From contig JACZVV010000009.1 in NCBI GenBank assembly GCA_022572465.1, positions 1 to 47,384 of the forward strand: DNA of 47,384 nt, in the 5' to 3' direction. Both the position numbers and the translations under genes were made by a program. Below the pieces are notes generated by a model. The model had not been told where the DNA came from, ran no database searches, and saw only the letters and a list, made by a program, of their open reading frames with translations. Numbering within the stretch: the stretch's first letter is position 1; every line of letters begins with the position of its first letter. This DNA is from Chloroflexota bacterium. GTDB lineage: Bacteria > Chloroflexota > Dehalococcoidia > SHYB01. Below are positions 7,378 through 17,606 of this stretch, one piece after another.

Positions 7378-8202
7378 GTGCCACGCAACGATTGGGAACA
7401 GTTCCTGGCCGTCGCCCGCCTGCCCGACGAGCAGATCGAGTTGGCGCGGGCGGCGTTGCTGCTGGCGACGTTCGAGGACCCGGCGCTGGACGTCGAGCGC
7501 GAGCTTGGCCTGCTGGACTCGCTCGCCACCGCCGCCGCCACCCGCATGGGCACCGAGCGCGACCCCTTCGGTTCGGTCAACACCCTCAACGAGTACCTTT
7601 TCGACGAGGTGGGCTTTCGAGGAAACGAGGAAGACTACTACGACCCTCGCAACAGCTATCTCAACGAGGTCCTGAAGCGCCGCCTGGGCATCCCCATCAC
7701 GCTCTCTCTGGTGTATATCGAGACGGGGACGCGTTTGGGCATTCCCCTGGTAGGCGTGGGGATACCCGGCCACTTCCTGGTCCGGCACCGGGATGTCGAG
7801 GACCTGATCGTCGACCCGTTCCATGCCGGCATCCTGCTGTCGCAACGGGAGTGCGCCGAAAGGCTGCGCCAGGCGGTCGGGGAGGGCACGGCCTGGGACA
7901 AGAGCTACCTGGCGCCCATAGGCAACCGCGATTATATCGCCCGGATTGTGCGCAACCTGAAAGGTTGCTTCCTGCGGCTCCACGACTATCCGCGGGCGCT
8001 GCGGATGTTCGAGTGGCTGCTGCGCATGGACCCGCCGGCGCCCGCGGACCAACGAGAGCGCGGCGTGGTCCGCTTGCGTCTGGGCGAGTACCAGGAGGCC
8101 GTGGACGACCTGCGAGCCTACCTGGCCGCCGAGCCCGACAGCCCCGAGGCCGACGCCGTCCAGCAGCTCATCGACCGCGTGCAGCGCCGCATGGCGGAGT
8201 GA
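7378..8202 (+). CDS. SirB1-family transglutaminase-like protein with C-terminal TPR-like region
   Basis: 274 residues starting at GTG with AAGGAG six bases upstream. The N-terminal two thirds match the SirB1/transglutaminase-like family: NEYLFDEVGFRGNEEDYYDPRNS, LNEVLKRRLGIPITLSLVY and VGIPGHFLVRH with a conserved His, then LIVDPFHAG. The last ~80 residues (ARIVRNLKGCFLRLHDYPRALRMFEWLLRMDP onward) look like tetratricopeptide helices. The biochemical activity of this family is poorly known. The gene seems to stand alone. Confidence 0.87.
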   Translation: MPRNDWEQFLAVARLPDEQIELARAALLLATFEDPALDVERELGLLDSLATAAATRMGTERDPFGSVNTLNEYLFDEVGFRGNEEDYYDPRNSYLNEVLKRRLGIPITLSLVYIETGTRLGIPLVGVGIPGHFLVRHRDVEDLIVDPFHAGILLSQRECAERLRQAVGEGTAWDKSYLAPIGNRDYIARIVRNLKGCFLRLHDYPRALRMFEWLLRMDPPAPADQRERGVVRLRLGEYQEAVDDLRAYLAAEPDSPEADAVQQLIDRVQRRMAE

Positions 8203-8434
8203 CTGCCCCCCAAACCGGCCAGTCCGCCTCGTCCCTGCATCGCTCTCGCCGCCCTTGCTCAACACCCGCGGAAGATGCGTCGCCTTCCGCAAACGGCGCC
8301 GCTCCGTCCCCGAAAAGCTGGTCACAACCTTCCGTTGTGGCCACTTGCCTGTCGCAGGAGGCGTACCGTATGCTGCCAACGATGGCAAGCGCTGTCGGCG
8401 CCGAAAAAGCGCACGGCAAGCCGATGGGGGCTGA
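8203..8434. other. Intergenic region before the lipoprotein gene
   Basis: About 230 bases with no gene recognised. It should contain the promoter of the following lipoprotein. No clear promoter boxes were identified. Confidence 0.5.
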
Positions 8435-11098
8435 ATGGCGATGCGAAAGATCGTTATCGTCGGTGGAATCGTGGCGTTAAGCATCGTGCTAGCGGCATGC
8501 AGCTCGACTGAATCCAAACCGACGGCGACCTCCGCGCCGGCTCTGGCGCCGACCATACTAACGCCAATCGTCGAAGGTGACCAAGAGGCCCCTTCTGGTC
8601 TCCCCTCCTTCTTTGCAGGCGTTCTGGACAGGCTCGGCATTGAGAGAAGCAACTTTGCCCTGGCTGCCATGGAGACATGGGCAGGCATGGAAAACACCCG
8701 GGCCACGTGGAACCCGCTGGCAACGACGTGGAAGATGACCGGGAGCACGGCCTTCAACTCGGCGGGCGTGCAGAACTACCCGGACCAGGCCACCGGCATT
8801 GAGGCTGCGGCCAACACATTGGCACTCGCCTATTACGATGCCATTCGAGCGATGCTACGGGAGGAATCCATTGTGCGCGAGCGAGTCCAGGATTCTCTGA
8901 ACACCTGGAGTGGAAATGGCGCATATGTCCCTCATCTTCTGGCCGAGTGGGCAACCCTGTGGGTAAACCAGGCGAATCCCAGTCAGCCACCCCCCGAAAA
9001 ACCTGGTGGGCACACGGAATTCTACTTACGTGACACCCAAACACCGTCTCGTGGACCTTTTCGCGAGCTCAAGGCAGGAGAGCATGACTCTCTGCTGGTG
9101 GGCATTACGAACAACGAGGAAGTGGTCATCAGTTATGGCGTAGTGATTACCCTTGAGGGGTCGCTAGTTCAAACCATCGATAACCTTGTGCTTGAGCCCG
9201 GGGAAACGTGGGAGCAGGAGGTGAGGGTTGGCCCTGTAGAACCAGGGCCGAATCAGGACGTTCAGTTCTCCCTTTTCAAGGGAGACGAACAGGCGGACTA
9301 TTCATCACTTAGAGTCTGGTTGGAAGTTGGAACAGAGCCCGATCCAACGACAGTCATATACTACCCTGAAAAGCTTTGGGAAGTTTCGCTCCCTGTCAGC
9401 CTGCCCACCAACCAAGTCAGTGTCGACCGGCAGGGGACGATCTATAGCTGCACCGGCGATGTCGTCGTGGCTATAGACCGGAACGGCGTATTGCGCTGGA
9501 CTACTCGTTTAGCCGATACAAGGTGCAATAACGGTCTCGCCGTCGGTCATGACGGGACCATATTCGTGCCAGGGAACGGTCGAACTTACGTTTTAGACAC
9601 AAATGGTCAAATCGTCGGAGAATGGTCGATCTCCGGACGGCCGTACCTCACGGCGGATGCCATCTACTTTGGCGGCCAGAACCATATCACCGCGTACAAG
9701 AATAAATTAACGGACTACAATGGCTGGGGCTCCCTAGAGTGGACCATCCCGACACATTATGGGACTGGGCTTACAAGCTTTTACCGTCTTGCATTTTCCG
9801 GGGATGGGGCTATTTACGCCTATTCCACTAACATAAGCGGTACATCCCAGACTGACGCAATCTATGAGCTATATAGGATAACGCCCAACGGCAAAGTGGA
9901 CTGGGTCCTGGAGCTGGATGAGCGCCAACCGGGCACACGGGGTGGAATGGGTCCATTCGTATCATCGGACGGTACGGTCTATGTGGTCACACGCCAGAAC
10001 AAACGAATGTATGCGGTCTCTCCAGAGGGCACGGTTTTATGGTCCAAAGACTTGGAGACCCCACTAGGCACCGAGAATAGTTTGAGAGGGGCGTTCGTGA
10101 GTCCGGAAGGGACTGCATATATCTATAACGGTGTGACAAGCTTTGCGATGGACGCAAACGGAGAAACCTTATGGGAGTCAACGATGTTCTGGCACGCTAC
10201 GTTGCGTGGCCTGCCGGATGTCACTGGAACAGGGACGCTAATAGCGGGTAACGACGGGGGCACCATCTTTGCACATGACCAGACAGGAAAGACAAGATGG
10301 GAAGTTTACTTGTACCAAACCGGTGATCGATTTAGAGGGATACCAACGGTAAAGGCAACCGAGGATGGGAGGGTCTACGTCGTAGCCAGACCACTGGAAA
10401 AGGACGAGTCAACATTATATGCATTTGGCCCCGCCAGCTTCACGCAACTCCCCAGAACGCTGCACGTGTTCGCTGGTGACGGCAATAAACTTGAGGCAGA
10501 CCACCACTTCGAGTCCATTCAAGAAGCCATCGACCTAGCGCTTCCGGGAGGCGCAGTGCTTGTACATGGAGGCGATTACCGAGAGAACGTTGTTGTAGAC
10601 CGCCCCCTTACGCTTAGGGGTCTTGATCTTCCCACCATAGACGCTCGCGGTAACGGCTCAGCCCTCTGGCTTCAGGGAGGCCGGGCCGACGTCGCCGGGT
10701 TTCGCTTGACAGGTGCAGCGGAGATCTCTTCGCTGTTCGTGACCTCCAGCTATAATATTATCGAGCGGCTGGTCATAGAAGACAACGCATCGGACGGGTT
10801 GGAACTCTCTCTTGCCTATTACAATCGGTTGAGTGATATCCAGATCCGGAGAAGCAACTGGGGTGTGAATGCTCCTTATTCATCGTCAAATACTTTCCGT
10901 GATATCCAGACTACAAACAACGTTATTGGTTTCTACGTCTACGGAGTTGAAAATACCCTTGACTGTGTATTGTCTGAAAATAATAGTGCAAAGGATCTCA
11001 CCTTCAATGATGACTATTTCAGGCTTAACACCACCGTCCAACCCTGTAAAACGCTGCCACCACCGCCGACGCCTACTCCTACCCAGACGCCTCCGTAG
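8435..11098 (+). CDS. Large lipoprotein: DUF1616-like, PQQ-type beta-propeller and right-handed beta-helix domains
   Basis: 887 residues. A lipoprotein signal (MRKIVIVGGIVALSIVLAAC, lipobox LAAC) is followed by a Ser/Thr/Ala/Pro linker. Residues ~72-135 (WNPLATTWKMTGSTAFNSAG) resemble a module seen beside cell-wall lytic domains. Residues ~190-295 (HTEFYLRD, LLVGITNNEE, LEPGETWEQEV) resemble DUF1616. Residues ~305-670 contain repeated blades such as GTIYSCTGDVVVAIDRNGVLRW and TVYVVTRQNKRMYAVSPEG, typical of PQQ-like propellers. Residues ~675-870 form a parallel beta-helix (FESIQEAIDLALPGGAVLVHGGDY), ending in a Pro/Thr-rich tail. It is likely anchored outside the membrane. Base composition falls to about 50% GC in places, well below its neighbours, which suggests acquisition. 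Start could be either of two ATGs six bases apart. Confidence 0.82.
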   Translation: MAMRKIVIVGGIVALSIVLAACSSTESKPTATSAPALAPTILTPIVEGDQEAPSGLPSFFAGVLDRLGIERSNFALAAMETWAGMENTRATWNPLATTWKMTGSTAFNSAGVQNYPDQATGIEAAANTLALAYYDAIRAMLREESIVRERVQDSLNTWSGNGAYVPHLLAEWATLWVNQANPSQPPPEKPGGHTEFYLRDTQTPSRGPFRELKAGEHDSLLVGITNNEEVVISYGVVITLEGSLVQTIDNLVLEPGETWEQEVRVGPVEPGPNQDVQFSLFKGDEQADYSSLRVWLEVGTEPDPTTVIYYPEKLWEVSLPVSLPTNQVSVDRQGTIYSCTGDVVVAIDRNGVLRWTTRLADTRCNNGLAVGHDGTIFVPGNGRTYVLDTNGQIVGEWSISGRPYLTADAIYFGGQNHITAYKNKLTDYNGWGSLEWTIPTHYGTGLTSFYRLAFSGDGAIYAYSTNISGTSQTDAIYELYRITPNGKVDWVLELDERQPGTRGGMGPFVSSDGTVYVVTRQNKRMYAVSPEGTVLWSKDLETPLGTENSLRGAFVSPEGTAYIYNGVTSFAMDANGETLWESTMFWHATLRGLPDVTGTGTLIAGNDGGTIFAHDQTGKTRWEVYLYQTGDRFRGIPTVKATEDGRVYVVARPLEKDESTLYAFGPASFTQLPRTLHVFAGDGNKLEADHHFESIQEAIDLALPGGAVLVHGGDYRENVVVDRPLTLRGLDLPTIDARGNGSALWLQGGRADVAGFRLTGAAEISSLFVTSSYNIIERLVIEDNASDGLELSLAYYNRLSDIQIRRSNWGVNAPYSSSNTFRDIQTTNNVIGFYVYGVENTLDCVLSENNSAKDLTFNDDYFRLNTTVQPCKTLPPPPTPTPTQTPP

Positions 11099-11236
11099 GA
11101 AGCATCCACCACCGGGTCCAGAAATTCAGCTTACCGTAACCTCGACCCGATCGTTGGGCATGACACGGCGTTGCCAGCGTTCCCGCGATCTGGCCCCTCG
11201 GCCAGCGTCAACCGAGCGCCGACCTCTCCCCCCCGC

Positions 11237-12595
11237 TCACTTCACCGCCAGGAGGTCGTAGGCCAGGGCCAGCATGCACTTGGCGCTGTTGACCAGGCTC
11301 TTGATGCCGATGGACTCGTCGGTGCCGTGGACGCGGTTGTGGGCCGGGTCGTCGTCGGGGTGGGAGCCGGCGAAGCCGTAGGTCGTGACGCCCAGGGGCC
11401 GCATGAAGCGCGAGTCGGTGAAGCCGGTGCTGATGGCGGGGACCCACTGGATGTTCTCGCGGTCCAGGGCCCTAGCGGCGGCGGTCTTGATGCGCTCCGC
11501 CAGGTCCGTCTCGAACGGCGACGAGCTGGGCACGGCCATGTAGTCGATCTCGATTCCCACGCCCGGCACCTCTTCGAGCACTCGCTCCAGCTCCCGGCGA
11601 ACGTACGCTTCGTCCTGGTGCGGCAGGATGCGAACGTCGCAGGTGACCTGGACCGACTCCGGCACCACGTTGGACTTGATCCCGCCTCGGACCATCGTCG
11701 GCGTGATCGTCATCCGGGAGAGCCCCCGCATTAACGATGCGACGCTGGGGTTGGTCTTCTCGGTCTCCTGGATGACCTGGTCGATATTGGCCGGTGAGAC
11801 CTGGTGCTCGATGGCGAACGTGCTGAGATAGTCGAAGAGGCTGGCCGACGTGTCGAGCTCCGGTTGGTACGCCTCGATCCGCTGCAGCGCCTGACCGGCG
11901 CTCAACAAGGCGTTTTCGCCACGCCAGGGCACCGACGCGTGAGCGCTGGCGCCCTTGATCTGAATCTCGACCTGCAAGCGCCCCTTCTCGCCGACGCCGA
12001 GAACGTAGGTGAGCGCCCCGCCGGAGTAGATCGGCGTGCCTCCGCCCTCGTTGATGGCGCACGGCGCGGTGATGGCGTCCCGATGCTCTTGGGCCAGCCA
12101 GCCGAAACCGTACCGGCCTCCGTGCTCCTCGTCGGCGCCCGAGGCCAGCACCAACCCGTCCTGGAGCTCGACGCCGTTGCGGCGCAGCACGGCCATCGCC
12201 ACAAGCTGGGCCGTCAGCAACCCCTTGCAGTCGAACGCGCCGCGACCGTGGATGCGCCCGTCGGCGATGGTGGCGCTGAACGGCGGGAACCGCCACTTGC
12301 TCTCGTCTTCGACGGGCACCACGTCGGTGTGGGACATGAACACCAGGCCGGCGTTGCCCGAGCGTCCATCCAGACGGGCGATGAGATTGCCTCGGTTCGG
12401 CGCCCGTTCGAGGATGTCGGCCTCGATCCCTTCGCGGGCCAGCCAGTCCCGAGCGTACTCGCACACCGGTGTCTCATCGCCCGTCGGCATGACCCCGGTG
12501 TTGATCGAGGGAATCTGGACCAGGGCGACCTCCAGCGCGACGATCTCGTCGCTGGCGGCTTCGACCTGGTTCAGCAGCTCATCGAGGTCCGGCAT
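11237..12595 (-). CDS. M20 family metallopeptidase / deacylase (ArgE/DapE/CPG2 type)
   Basis: About 452 residues, starting at the ATG of MPDLDELLNQVEAASDE with a GGAG-type site upstream; the 26 extra residues in the track are probably not translated. The di-zinc motifs are clear: VFMSHTDVVPVED, HGRGAFDCKG (bridging Asp), GADEEHGGRYG (catalytic Glu pair) and a late His in NRVHGTDESI. The dimerisation lid domain lies in between (IQIKGASAHASVPWRGENAL). The family removes acyl or amino acid groups from amide-linked substrates. The exact substrate is unknown. It is convergent with the large lipoprotein gene. Confidence 0.9.
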   Translation of the reverse strand: MPDLDELLNQVEAASDEIVALEVALVQIPSINTGVMPTGDETPVCEYARDWLAREGIEADILERAPNRGNLIARLDGRSGNAGLVFMSHTDVVPVEDESKWRFPPFSATIADGRIHGRGAFDCKGLLTAQLVAMAVLRRNGVELQDGLVLASGADEEHGGRYGFGWLAQEHRDAITAPCAINEGGGTPIYSGGALTYVLGVGEKGRLQVEIQIKGASAHASVPWRGENALLSAGQALQRIEAYQPELDTSASLFDYLSTFAIEHQVSPANIDQVIQETEKTNPSVASLMRGLSRMTITPTMVRGGIKSNVVPESVQVTCDVRILPHQDEAYVRRELERVLEEVPGVGIEIDYMAVPSSSPFETDLAERIKTAAARALDRENIQWVPAISTGFTDSRFMRPLGVTTYGFAGSHPDDDPAHNRVHGTDESIGIKSLVNSAKCMLALAYDLLAVK

Positions 12596-12720
12596 CGACG
12601 CTCCGCTCCCCCGCTGTGCCCCCGTGCGCCCGCCTAGATAATACCAGCCCACGGGGACCAGGGAGGAGATCAATAGTTAAGGAAGAAGCGACGTGCGGCT
12701 GCGATGGACCGGCGGCGGGC

Positions 12721-13575
12721 CTACGTCCGGCTCGCCAACAGCTCCTGTTGGAACGCCAGGTCCTCGTCCGGCAAGGCCTCGCCGGCGGGGAAGCCCCGCG
12801 ACTCCTTGATGATGCCGTCGAGCTCGCCCGACGCGGTGAGGCGGCCCAGGGCCTCCATCACCTCCGACGAGACCAGGCCACGCTCGCGGAACCCCTCCAG
12901 CGTCGTGAAGACCTCTCGAAGCCGCTCCCCCTGGCGGCCGTAGTAGTCCCGGCCCCGGCGCTGGTTGTTGTACGCCTCGAAGTTCTCGCACGCCACCAGC
13001 AGCATCCCCATCGTCCGCACGTCTCCGGGCTGGCCTTCCATGCCGTGGGGGTAGTAGTAGTACAGCATCACCGTCTCCATCCACGGCTTCACGGCGATGC
13101 CCAGGCGGTCCAACTCCGCCCTGCGTTGGTCCAGCATCCGTCGCAGGCGTCCCTTGAAGTCCATGCGCATCGCCACGTGGTCCGTCACCGCGTCGGTCAC
13201 AGGGATGCCTTTGTCGCGCAGGGCCGGCGCCAGCAGGTCGAGGAAGAACGGGACGGCCTGCTCCTCGGTCACGCCGGGGTAGCGGGCGCGGAGCTCCGCG
13301 ATACGAACGGGGAGGCCTAGCTCCTGCGCGAGGCCGAAGACGGCGCCGAACAGCTCGGGGTCCATGCCCGTGCGGCCCAGGTCGTGCAGCAGCGTCGTAA
13401 TCTCCAGGTCGGCAAGATGCCGGCCATCGAGGCCCACGGCCTCGGCGACCCGCAGCACGATGCGCGTCGTCCGCTCGGCGTGCTCCTTGTCGTAGCCGGG
13501 GATGACCCGGCCCGGGTGAGCCGGATCGGGCACGTCGTACATCGCCAGCAGGGCGTCCCTGGTCGTTTGGTCCAT
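12721..13575 (-). CDS. HD-domain protein (metal-dependent phosphohydrolase type)
   Basis: 284 residues. The HD signature is present: His32 in KEHAERTTRIV and His64-Asp65 in TTLLHDLGRTGMD, with a further His in TDHVAMRMDF. The family hydrolyses nucleotides, cyclic nucleotides or related phosphoesters. The central part (MLYYYYPHGMEGQPGD, LVACENFEAYNNQRRGRDYYG) resembles HD-GYP-like helices but lacks a clear GYP motif. It is transcribed toward the M20 gene, about 125 bases away. The substrate cannot be assigned. Confidence 0.8.
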   Translation of the reverse strand: MDQTTRDALLAMYDVPDPAHPGRVIPGYDKEHAERTTRIVLRVAEAVGLDGRHLADLEITTLLHDLGRTGMDPELFGAVFGLAQELGLPVRIAELRARYPGVTEEQAVPFFLDLLAPALRDKGIPVTDAVTDHVAMRMDFKGRLRRMLDQRRAELDRLGIAVKPWMETVMLYYYYPHGMEGQPGDVRTMGMLLVACENFEAYNNQRRGRDYYGRQGERLREVFTTLEGFRERGLVSSEVMEALGRLTASGELDGIIKESRGFPAGEALPDEDLAFQQELLASRT

Positions 13576-13681
13576 GGTGTCGGAGTGTAATCGAGCGCGT
13601 CGTCTGCAACCGGCCCAAAAGCCGCGAGGCCCCTGCCAGCAGGAGCCCCGTCATGCTTCACGGCAACCGCGAGCCGGAGAG

Positions 13682-14119
13682 CTACGACTCTTTCAGCGGC
13701 GTCAGGTCCATGTCCGGCGGCGGGTACTCGGGCAGCTTCCACTGAAGCAACGGCTTGTCCGCCGCCTTGTGGTAGTCGTTGGCGTTCTTCACCGCCTGCT
13801 GGTAGACCTCCTCGAACTCGGCCCAGTCCTGCTTCTTGATGGCCGCCTTCACCGCACCGAGATCGTCTTTGATGAAAGGCTCCATCCATTCGGCGTACTT
13901 GGGGCGGGTGATCATGCTCATGTCGATGAGCTCTTCCACCTCTTTGGTCTCGAACTCGGCCAGGGGCCAGTTGCCTTCCTTGGCCGCGTAGTAGACCTTC
14001 CACCACCGGTTGCCCACCTCCGGCATGAGCCGGGCCGGACCCGGGAGCATCGCCGCGATATCGTCGATGGTGAAGTAGGCGTGGCCGTTGTAGCCGCTGG
14101 GTTTTTCTTCTGATGTCAT
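13682..14119 (-). CDS. Conserved protein of unknown function
   Basis: 145 residues when started at MTSEEKPSGYNGHAY, which has GGAGG eight bases upstream. It is rich in charged and aromatic residues and mainly helical by pattern, with WWKVYYAAKEGNWPLAEFE, ITRPKYAEWMEPFIKDDLG and a closing QWKLPEYPPPDMDLTPL. I recall similar proteins of unknown function with a WWxxYYAxKxGNWPLAE block and a Pro-rich end, but no function is known to me. No signal peptide or cysteine is visible, so it is probably cytoplasmic. It lies upstream of the HD gene on the same strand. Confidence 0.72.
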   Translation of the reverse strand: MTSEEKPSGYNGHAYFTIDDIAAMLPGPARLMPEVGNRWWKVYYAAKEGNWPLAEFETKEVEELIDMSMITRPKYAEWMEPFIKDDLGAVKAAIKKQDWAEFEEVYQQAVKNANDYHKAADKPLLQWKLPEYPPPDMDLTPLKES

Positions 14120-14137
14120 CGAAGGAACTCCCTCCAA

Positions 14138-14353
14138 GAAGAGCTATGGTCGCGGTCGAAAGGCGCCCGTCGCGGGCTCGAACGGGCTACCATACTAGCA
14201 GGGGGCCGCGGGTAGTGACAAGGGCGTCGTCGTTGACCCGCGCCTGCCTCGCTGCTACCGTGGAGCGTTCCGTACCCCCCTTTGATTCGACATCTTGGGG
14301 GAGCATCGAGAGGGTATTCCCATACCCCATCGAGAACCTAGAAAGGCTGAAAA
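14138..14353. other. Divergent intergenic region
   Basis: About 215 bases between two divergent genes. It must hold both promoters. No operator or hairpin stands out. Confidence 0.5.
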
Positions 14354-16402
14354 ATGCCGAACCGTCTCGCCGGCGAGACCAGCCCCTACCTGCTACAGCA
14401 CAAGGACAACCCCGTCGACTGGCACCCCTGGGGCCCCGAGGCGCTCCAGCTGTCCCGCGACGAGGACCGACCCATCATGCTCAGCATCGGCTACGCCGCG
14501 TGCCACTGGTGCCACGTCATGGCCCACGAGTCCTTCGAGGACCCCGATACCGCCGAGGTCATGAACGCCCTGTTCGTCAACATCAAGGTCGATCGCGAGG
14601 AGCGGCCGGACCTGGACAGCATCTACATGCAGGCCGTCCAGGCCCTCACCGGCAGCGGCGGATGGCCCATGACGGTGTTCATGACGCCCGACGGCCGCCC
14701 TTTCTACGGCGGCACCTACTTCCCCAAGGTCGCCCGGCCCGGCATGCCCGCCTTCGTCGAGGTGCTCAAGTCGGTGGCCGATGCGTACCACTCCCGCCGG
14801 GACGACGTGGTCCAAGCGGCTAACCAGATCGTTTCGCGTTTGGAGAGTCCCAAGCCGCAGACGAGCGGCGAGCTCCTGACCGCCGGCCTGCTCGCCCAGG
14901 CGCTGACGCGCCTGACCTCGAGCTTCGACTACGACCACGGTGGGTTCGGCGGCGCGCCCAAGTTCCCCCAACCGATGGCGCTGGAGTTTCTCATGCGGTC
15001 CTACCGGCGCCAGCCCGACCCGCGTCTGCTCCAGATGCTGGACCTCACCTTGACGCGCATGGCCCGAGGCGGGATGTACGACCAGATCGGCGGCGGCTTT
15101 CACCGCTACTCCACCGACGCCCGGTGGCTCGTCCCCCACTTCGAGAAGATGCTCTACGACAACGCGCTCCTGAGCCAGGCCTATCTCCACGCCCACCAGC
15201 TCACCGGCAACGCCTTCTACCGGCGCGTCGTCGAGGAGACTTGCGACTACGTTATGCGGGAGATGACGCATCCCTCCGGCGGATTCTACTCGACCCAGGA
15301 CGCCGACAGCGAGGGCGTCGAGGGCAAGTTCTTCGTCTGGTCGCCGCAAGAGGTCATCGAGGTCCTGGGCCAGGAGGATGGCCCGCTGTTCAACGCCTAC
15401 CTCGACGTGACGGAGTCCGGCAACTTCGAGGGCGACAGCATCCTGAACGTCCCAACCGAGGCGTCGGCGGTCGCCGCCGAGCTGGGAGTCGCCGAGGACC
15501 GCCTTGCCGCCGCCTTTGAAGCCGGGCGCCCCAAGCTGTATGAAGCGCGAGAGCGCCGGGTCCACCCTGGGCGCGACGAGAAGATCCTGACGTCGTGGAA
15601 CGCGATGATGATGAAGGGCCTCACCGAGGCCGGAGCGGGCCTGGGCCGCTCCGACTACCTTGCCGCCGCCTCGGCCAACGCCGAGTTCCTGTTGGAAAAC
15701 CTGCGCGCCGATGGGCGGCTCCTGCGCACGTGGAAAGACGGCCGGGCCAAGCTGCTGGGCTACCTCGAAGACTACGCGATGCTCATCGACGCGCTTATCG
15801 TCCTGCACGGGGCGACGTTCCAGCGCCGCTGGCTCGACGAGGCCAGGAGCCTGGCCGACTCGATGATCGACCTGTTTTGGGACGAGTCCCAGGGCTTCTT
15901 CTACGATACCGGACGAGACCACGAGAAGCTGGTGGTCCGCCCCAGGGACATCTTCGACAGCGCCGTCCCCTGCGGCGGCTCCGTGGCGGCCGACGCGCTG
16001 CTCCGCCTGGCGGTGATCACCGGCGAGCTCGACTACCAGCGCAAGGCGGTGACGTCGCTGCGCACCGTGGCGCCGTTTCTCGCCAACCAGCCCACGGGCC
16101 TGGCCCACTGGCTCGGCGCCCTGGACTTCTACCTCTCGCAGCCCGTCGAGGTGGCCATCGTCGGCCCGTCGCAGGACCCGGCGACGGCGGCGCTGGCCGC
16201 GGTGGTGTTCACGGCCTACCGGCCCAACAAGGTCGTGGCGAGCCTGGACACGGACGCCGGCGATGAAGCCGCCGCCGGTCTGCCGCTGCTGGAGGCGCGA
16301 GGCCTGGTCGACGGCCGGCCCGCCGCCTACGTGTGCGAGAACTACGCCTGCCAGACGCCCGCCACCGACGCCGAGACGCTGATGGAGCAGCTGGGAGTGT
16401 AG
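14354..16402 (+). CDS. DUF255 thioredoxin-fold / YyaL (SSP411)-family protein
   Basis: 682 residues, full length for the YyaL/spermatogenesis-associated protein 20 family. It opens with the family signature [20 protein letters not shown], then a thioredoxin-like domain with a CHWC motif at residues 50-53 ([17 protein letters not shown]). The remainder is an (alpha/alpha)6 barrel of the glycoside-hydrolase/epimerase type with [25 protein letters not shown] and [14 protein letters not shown]. The biochemical role is not established; a cellulase/epimerase-like fold with a redox domain is typical. It appears to be a single-gene unit. Confidence 0.94.
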   Translation: MPNRLAGETSPYLLQHKDNPVDWHPWGPEALQLSRDEDRPIMLSIGYAACHWCHVMAHESFEDPDTAEVMNALFVNIKVDREERPDLDSIYMQAVQALTGSGGWPMTVFMTPDGRPFYGGTYFPKVARPGMPAFVEVLKSVADAYHSRRDDVVQAANQIVSRLESPKPQTSGELLTAGLLAQALTRLTSSFDYDHGGFGGAPKFPQPMALEFLMRSYRRQPDPRLLQMLDLTLTRMARGGMYDQIGGGFHRYSTDARWLVPHFEKMLYDNALLSQAYLHAHQLTGNAFYRRVVEETCDYVMREMTHPSGGFYSTQDADSEGVEGKFFVWSPQEVIEVLGQEDGPLFNAYLDVTESGNFEGDSILNVPTEASAVAAELGVAEDRLAAAFEAGRPKLYEARERRVHPGRDEKILTSWNAMMMKGLTEAGAGLGRSDYLAAASANAEFLLENLRADGRLLRTWKDGRAKLLGYLEDYAMLIDALIVLHGATFQRRWLDEARSLADSMIDLFWDESQGFFYDTGRDHEKLVVRPRDIFDSAVPCGGSVAADALLRLAVITGELDYQRKAVTSLRTVAPFLANQPTGLAHWLGALDFYLSQPVEVAIVGPSQDPATAALAAVVFTAYRPNKVVASLDTDAGDEAAAGLPLLEARGLVDGRPAAYVCENYACQTPATDAETLMEQLGV

Positions 16403-16486
16403 CGATCACCGCCTCGGCGACCTTGCCGCGACGCGACGATGGAACTATGATGGCCCGCAATACGATAGGCACAATGGAGGCGAGCG

Positions 16487-17047
16487 ATGACGCAGCAATC
16501 GATGCCCAACATGGCGGAGCTGTATGAGGCGGCGGTCGCCCAGACACGGAAGTTCGTCGCCGGCGTCAAGTCCGACCAGCTCGGCACCCAGACGCCCTGC
16601 GCCGAGTGGAACGTGCAAAAGCTGCTGGAGCACATCAACGACGCGACCAACTACCTGACCGGGTTCATGGGCGGCTCCAAACCCGATATCGCCGCTGGCC
16701 AGAGCGCCCTGGCGGCCTACGACGCCGTCACCCATGCGGCCCTGGCCCTGGTCAAAGCACCTGGCGCAATGGAAAAGAAGGGCCCCGGCCCCATGGGCGG
16801 CGAGACGACCGGCGCGCAGTTCACCGGCTTGATCTTTGGCGACAACCTGCTCCACGGGTGGGACGTAGCCAAGGCCACCGGGCAGGACACGGCCATGGAC
16901 CCCAGGCTCGTCGACGCCTGCGCCTCGATGATCGAGCCCACCATCGAAGGCGGTCGGTCTCGCGGCGCCTTCGGGCCGGCGGTGCAGCCGCCGCCCGACG
17001 CCAGCGCCCAGGACAAGTTCCTGGGCATGACCGGACGGAAGGCGTAG
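16487..17047 (+). CDS. TIGR03086 / DinB-like (mycothiol-dependent maleylpyruvate isomerase-fold) protein
   Basis: 186 residues with GGAGG six bases before the ATG. The sequence matches the TIGR03086 branch of the DinB/MDMPI four-helix family: QTPCAEWNVQKLLEHINDA holds a metal-binding His, and DNLLHGWDVAKATGQ provides the later His of the metal site. Members bind divalent metal and some use low-molecular-weight thiols. No thiol pathway gene is nearby, so the role is open. Confidence 0.85.
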   Translation: MTQQSMPNMAELYEAAVAQTRKFVAGVKSDQLGTQTPCAEWNVQKLLEHINDATNYLTGFMGGSKPDIAAGQSALAAYDAVTHAALALVKAPGAMEKKGPGPMGGETTGAQFTGLIFGDNLLHGWDVAKATGQDTAMDPRLVDACASMIEPTIEGGRSRGAFGPAVQPPPDASAQDKFLGMTGRKA

Positions 17048-17060
17048 CCAGCGGCGGCGT

Positions 17061-17528
17061 TTACGCGCCCCGGCCCATCGCGCGCACCGCCTCGAACTCT
17101 TGCTGCGTCACCGGCTGGATCGAGAGCCGCATGCCCCGCTTCAGGAGCATCATCCCGGCAAGGGCCGGGTTCCCGCGCATCTCGTCCATCGACACCTGCC
17201 GGTCGAACCGCTCCGCCGCCTCGATGTCGACCATGTACCACACGGGGCCGGCCGGCGTGCTCTTGGGGTCGGGATGCGCCGACCTGGGGTCCCACGCCGT
17301 GTGGTCGGGGTAACCGCTCCTGACGACCGTGGCCGTGCCGATCACGGCGTTGGGCTTGGCGCTGCTGTGGTAGAACAGCACCCCGTCGCCCTCCTTGATC
17401 TCGTCCCGCAGCAGGTTGCGCGCCTGATAGTTCCGCACCCCGTCCCACTCCGCCACGACGTCGCGGACCAGGTCGTCGTAGGAGTAGGCGCCGGGCTCCG
17501 ACTTGAACAGCCAGTGCCGTTTGGGCAT
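17061..17528 (-). CDS. EVE-domain protein (thymocyte nuclear protein 1-like)
   Basis: 155 residues covering one complete EVE domain, a PUA-like fold thought to recognise modified bases in DNA or RNA. Signatures are HWLFKSEPGAYSYDDL, DGVRNYQARN, GDGVLFYHSSAKPNAVIGTA and PVWYMVDIEA. AAGGAG lies seven bases before the ATG. It lies 78 bases downstream of tRNA-Val on the same strand, and may be cotranscribed with it. Confidence 0.93.
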   Translation of the reverse strand: MPKRHWLFKSEPGAYSYDDLVRDVVAEWDGVRNYQARNLLRDEIKEGDGVLFYHSSAKPNAVIGTATVVRSGYPDHTAWDPRSAHPDPKSTPAGPVWYMVDIEAAERFDRQVSMDEMRGNPALAGMMLLKRGMRLSIQPVTQQEFEAVRAMGRGA

Positions 17529-17606
17529 GGGGACGCTCCTTGGCTAGCCCACCCTGAACTCCGCCGACCACCGCGTGAGTGTTATTCTACCCGGGCGACC
17601 TGCCCG

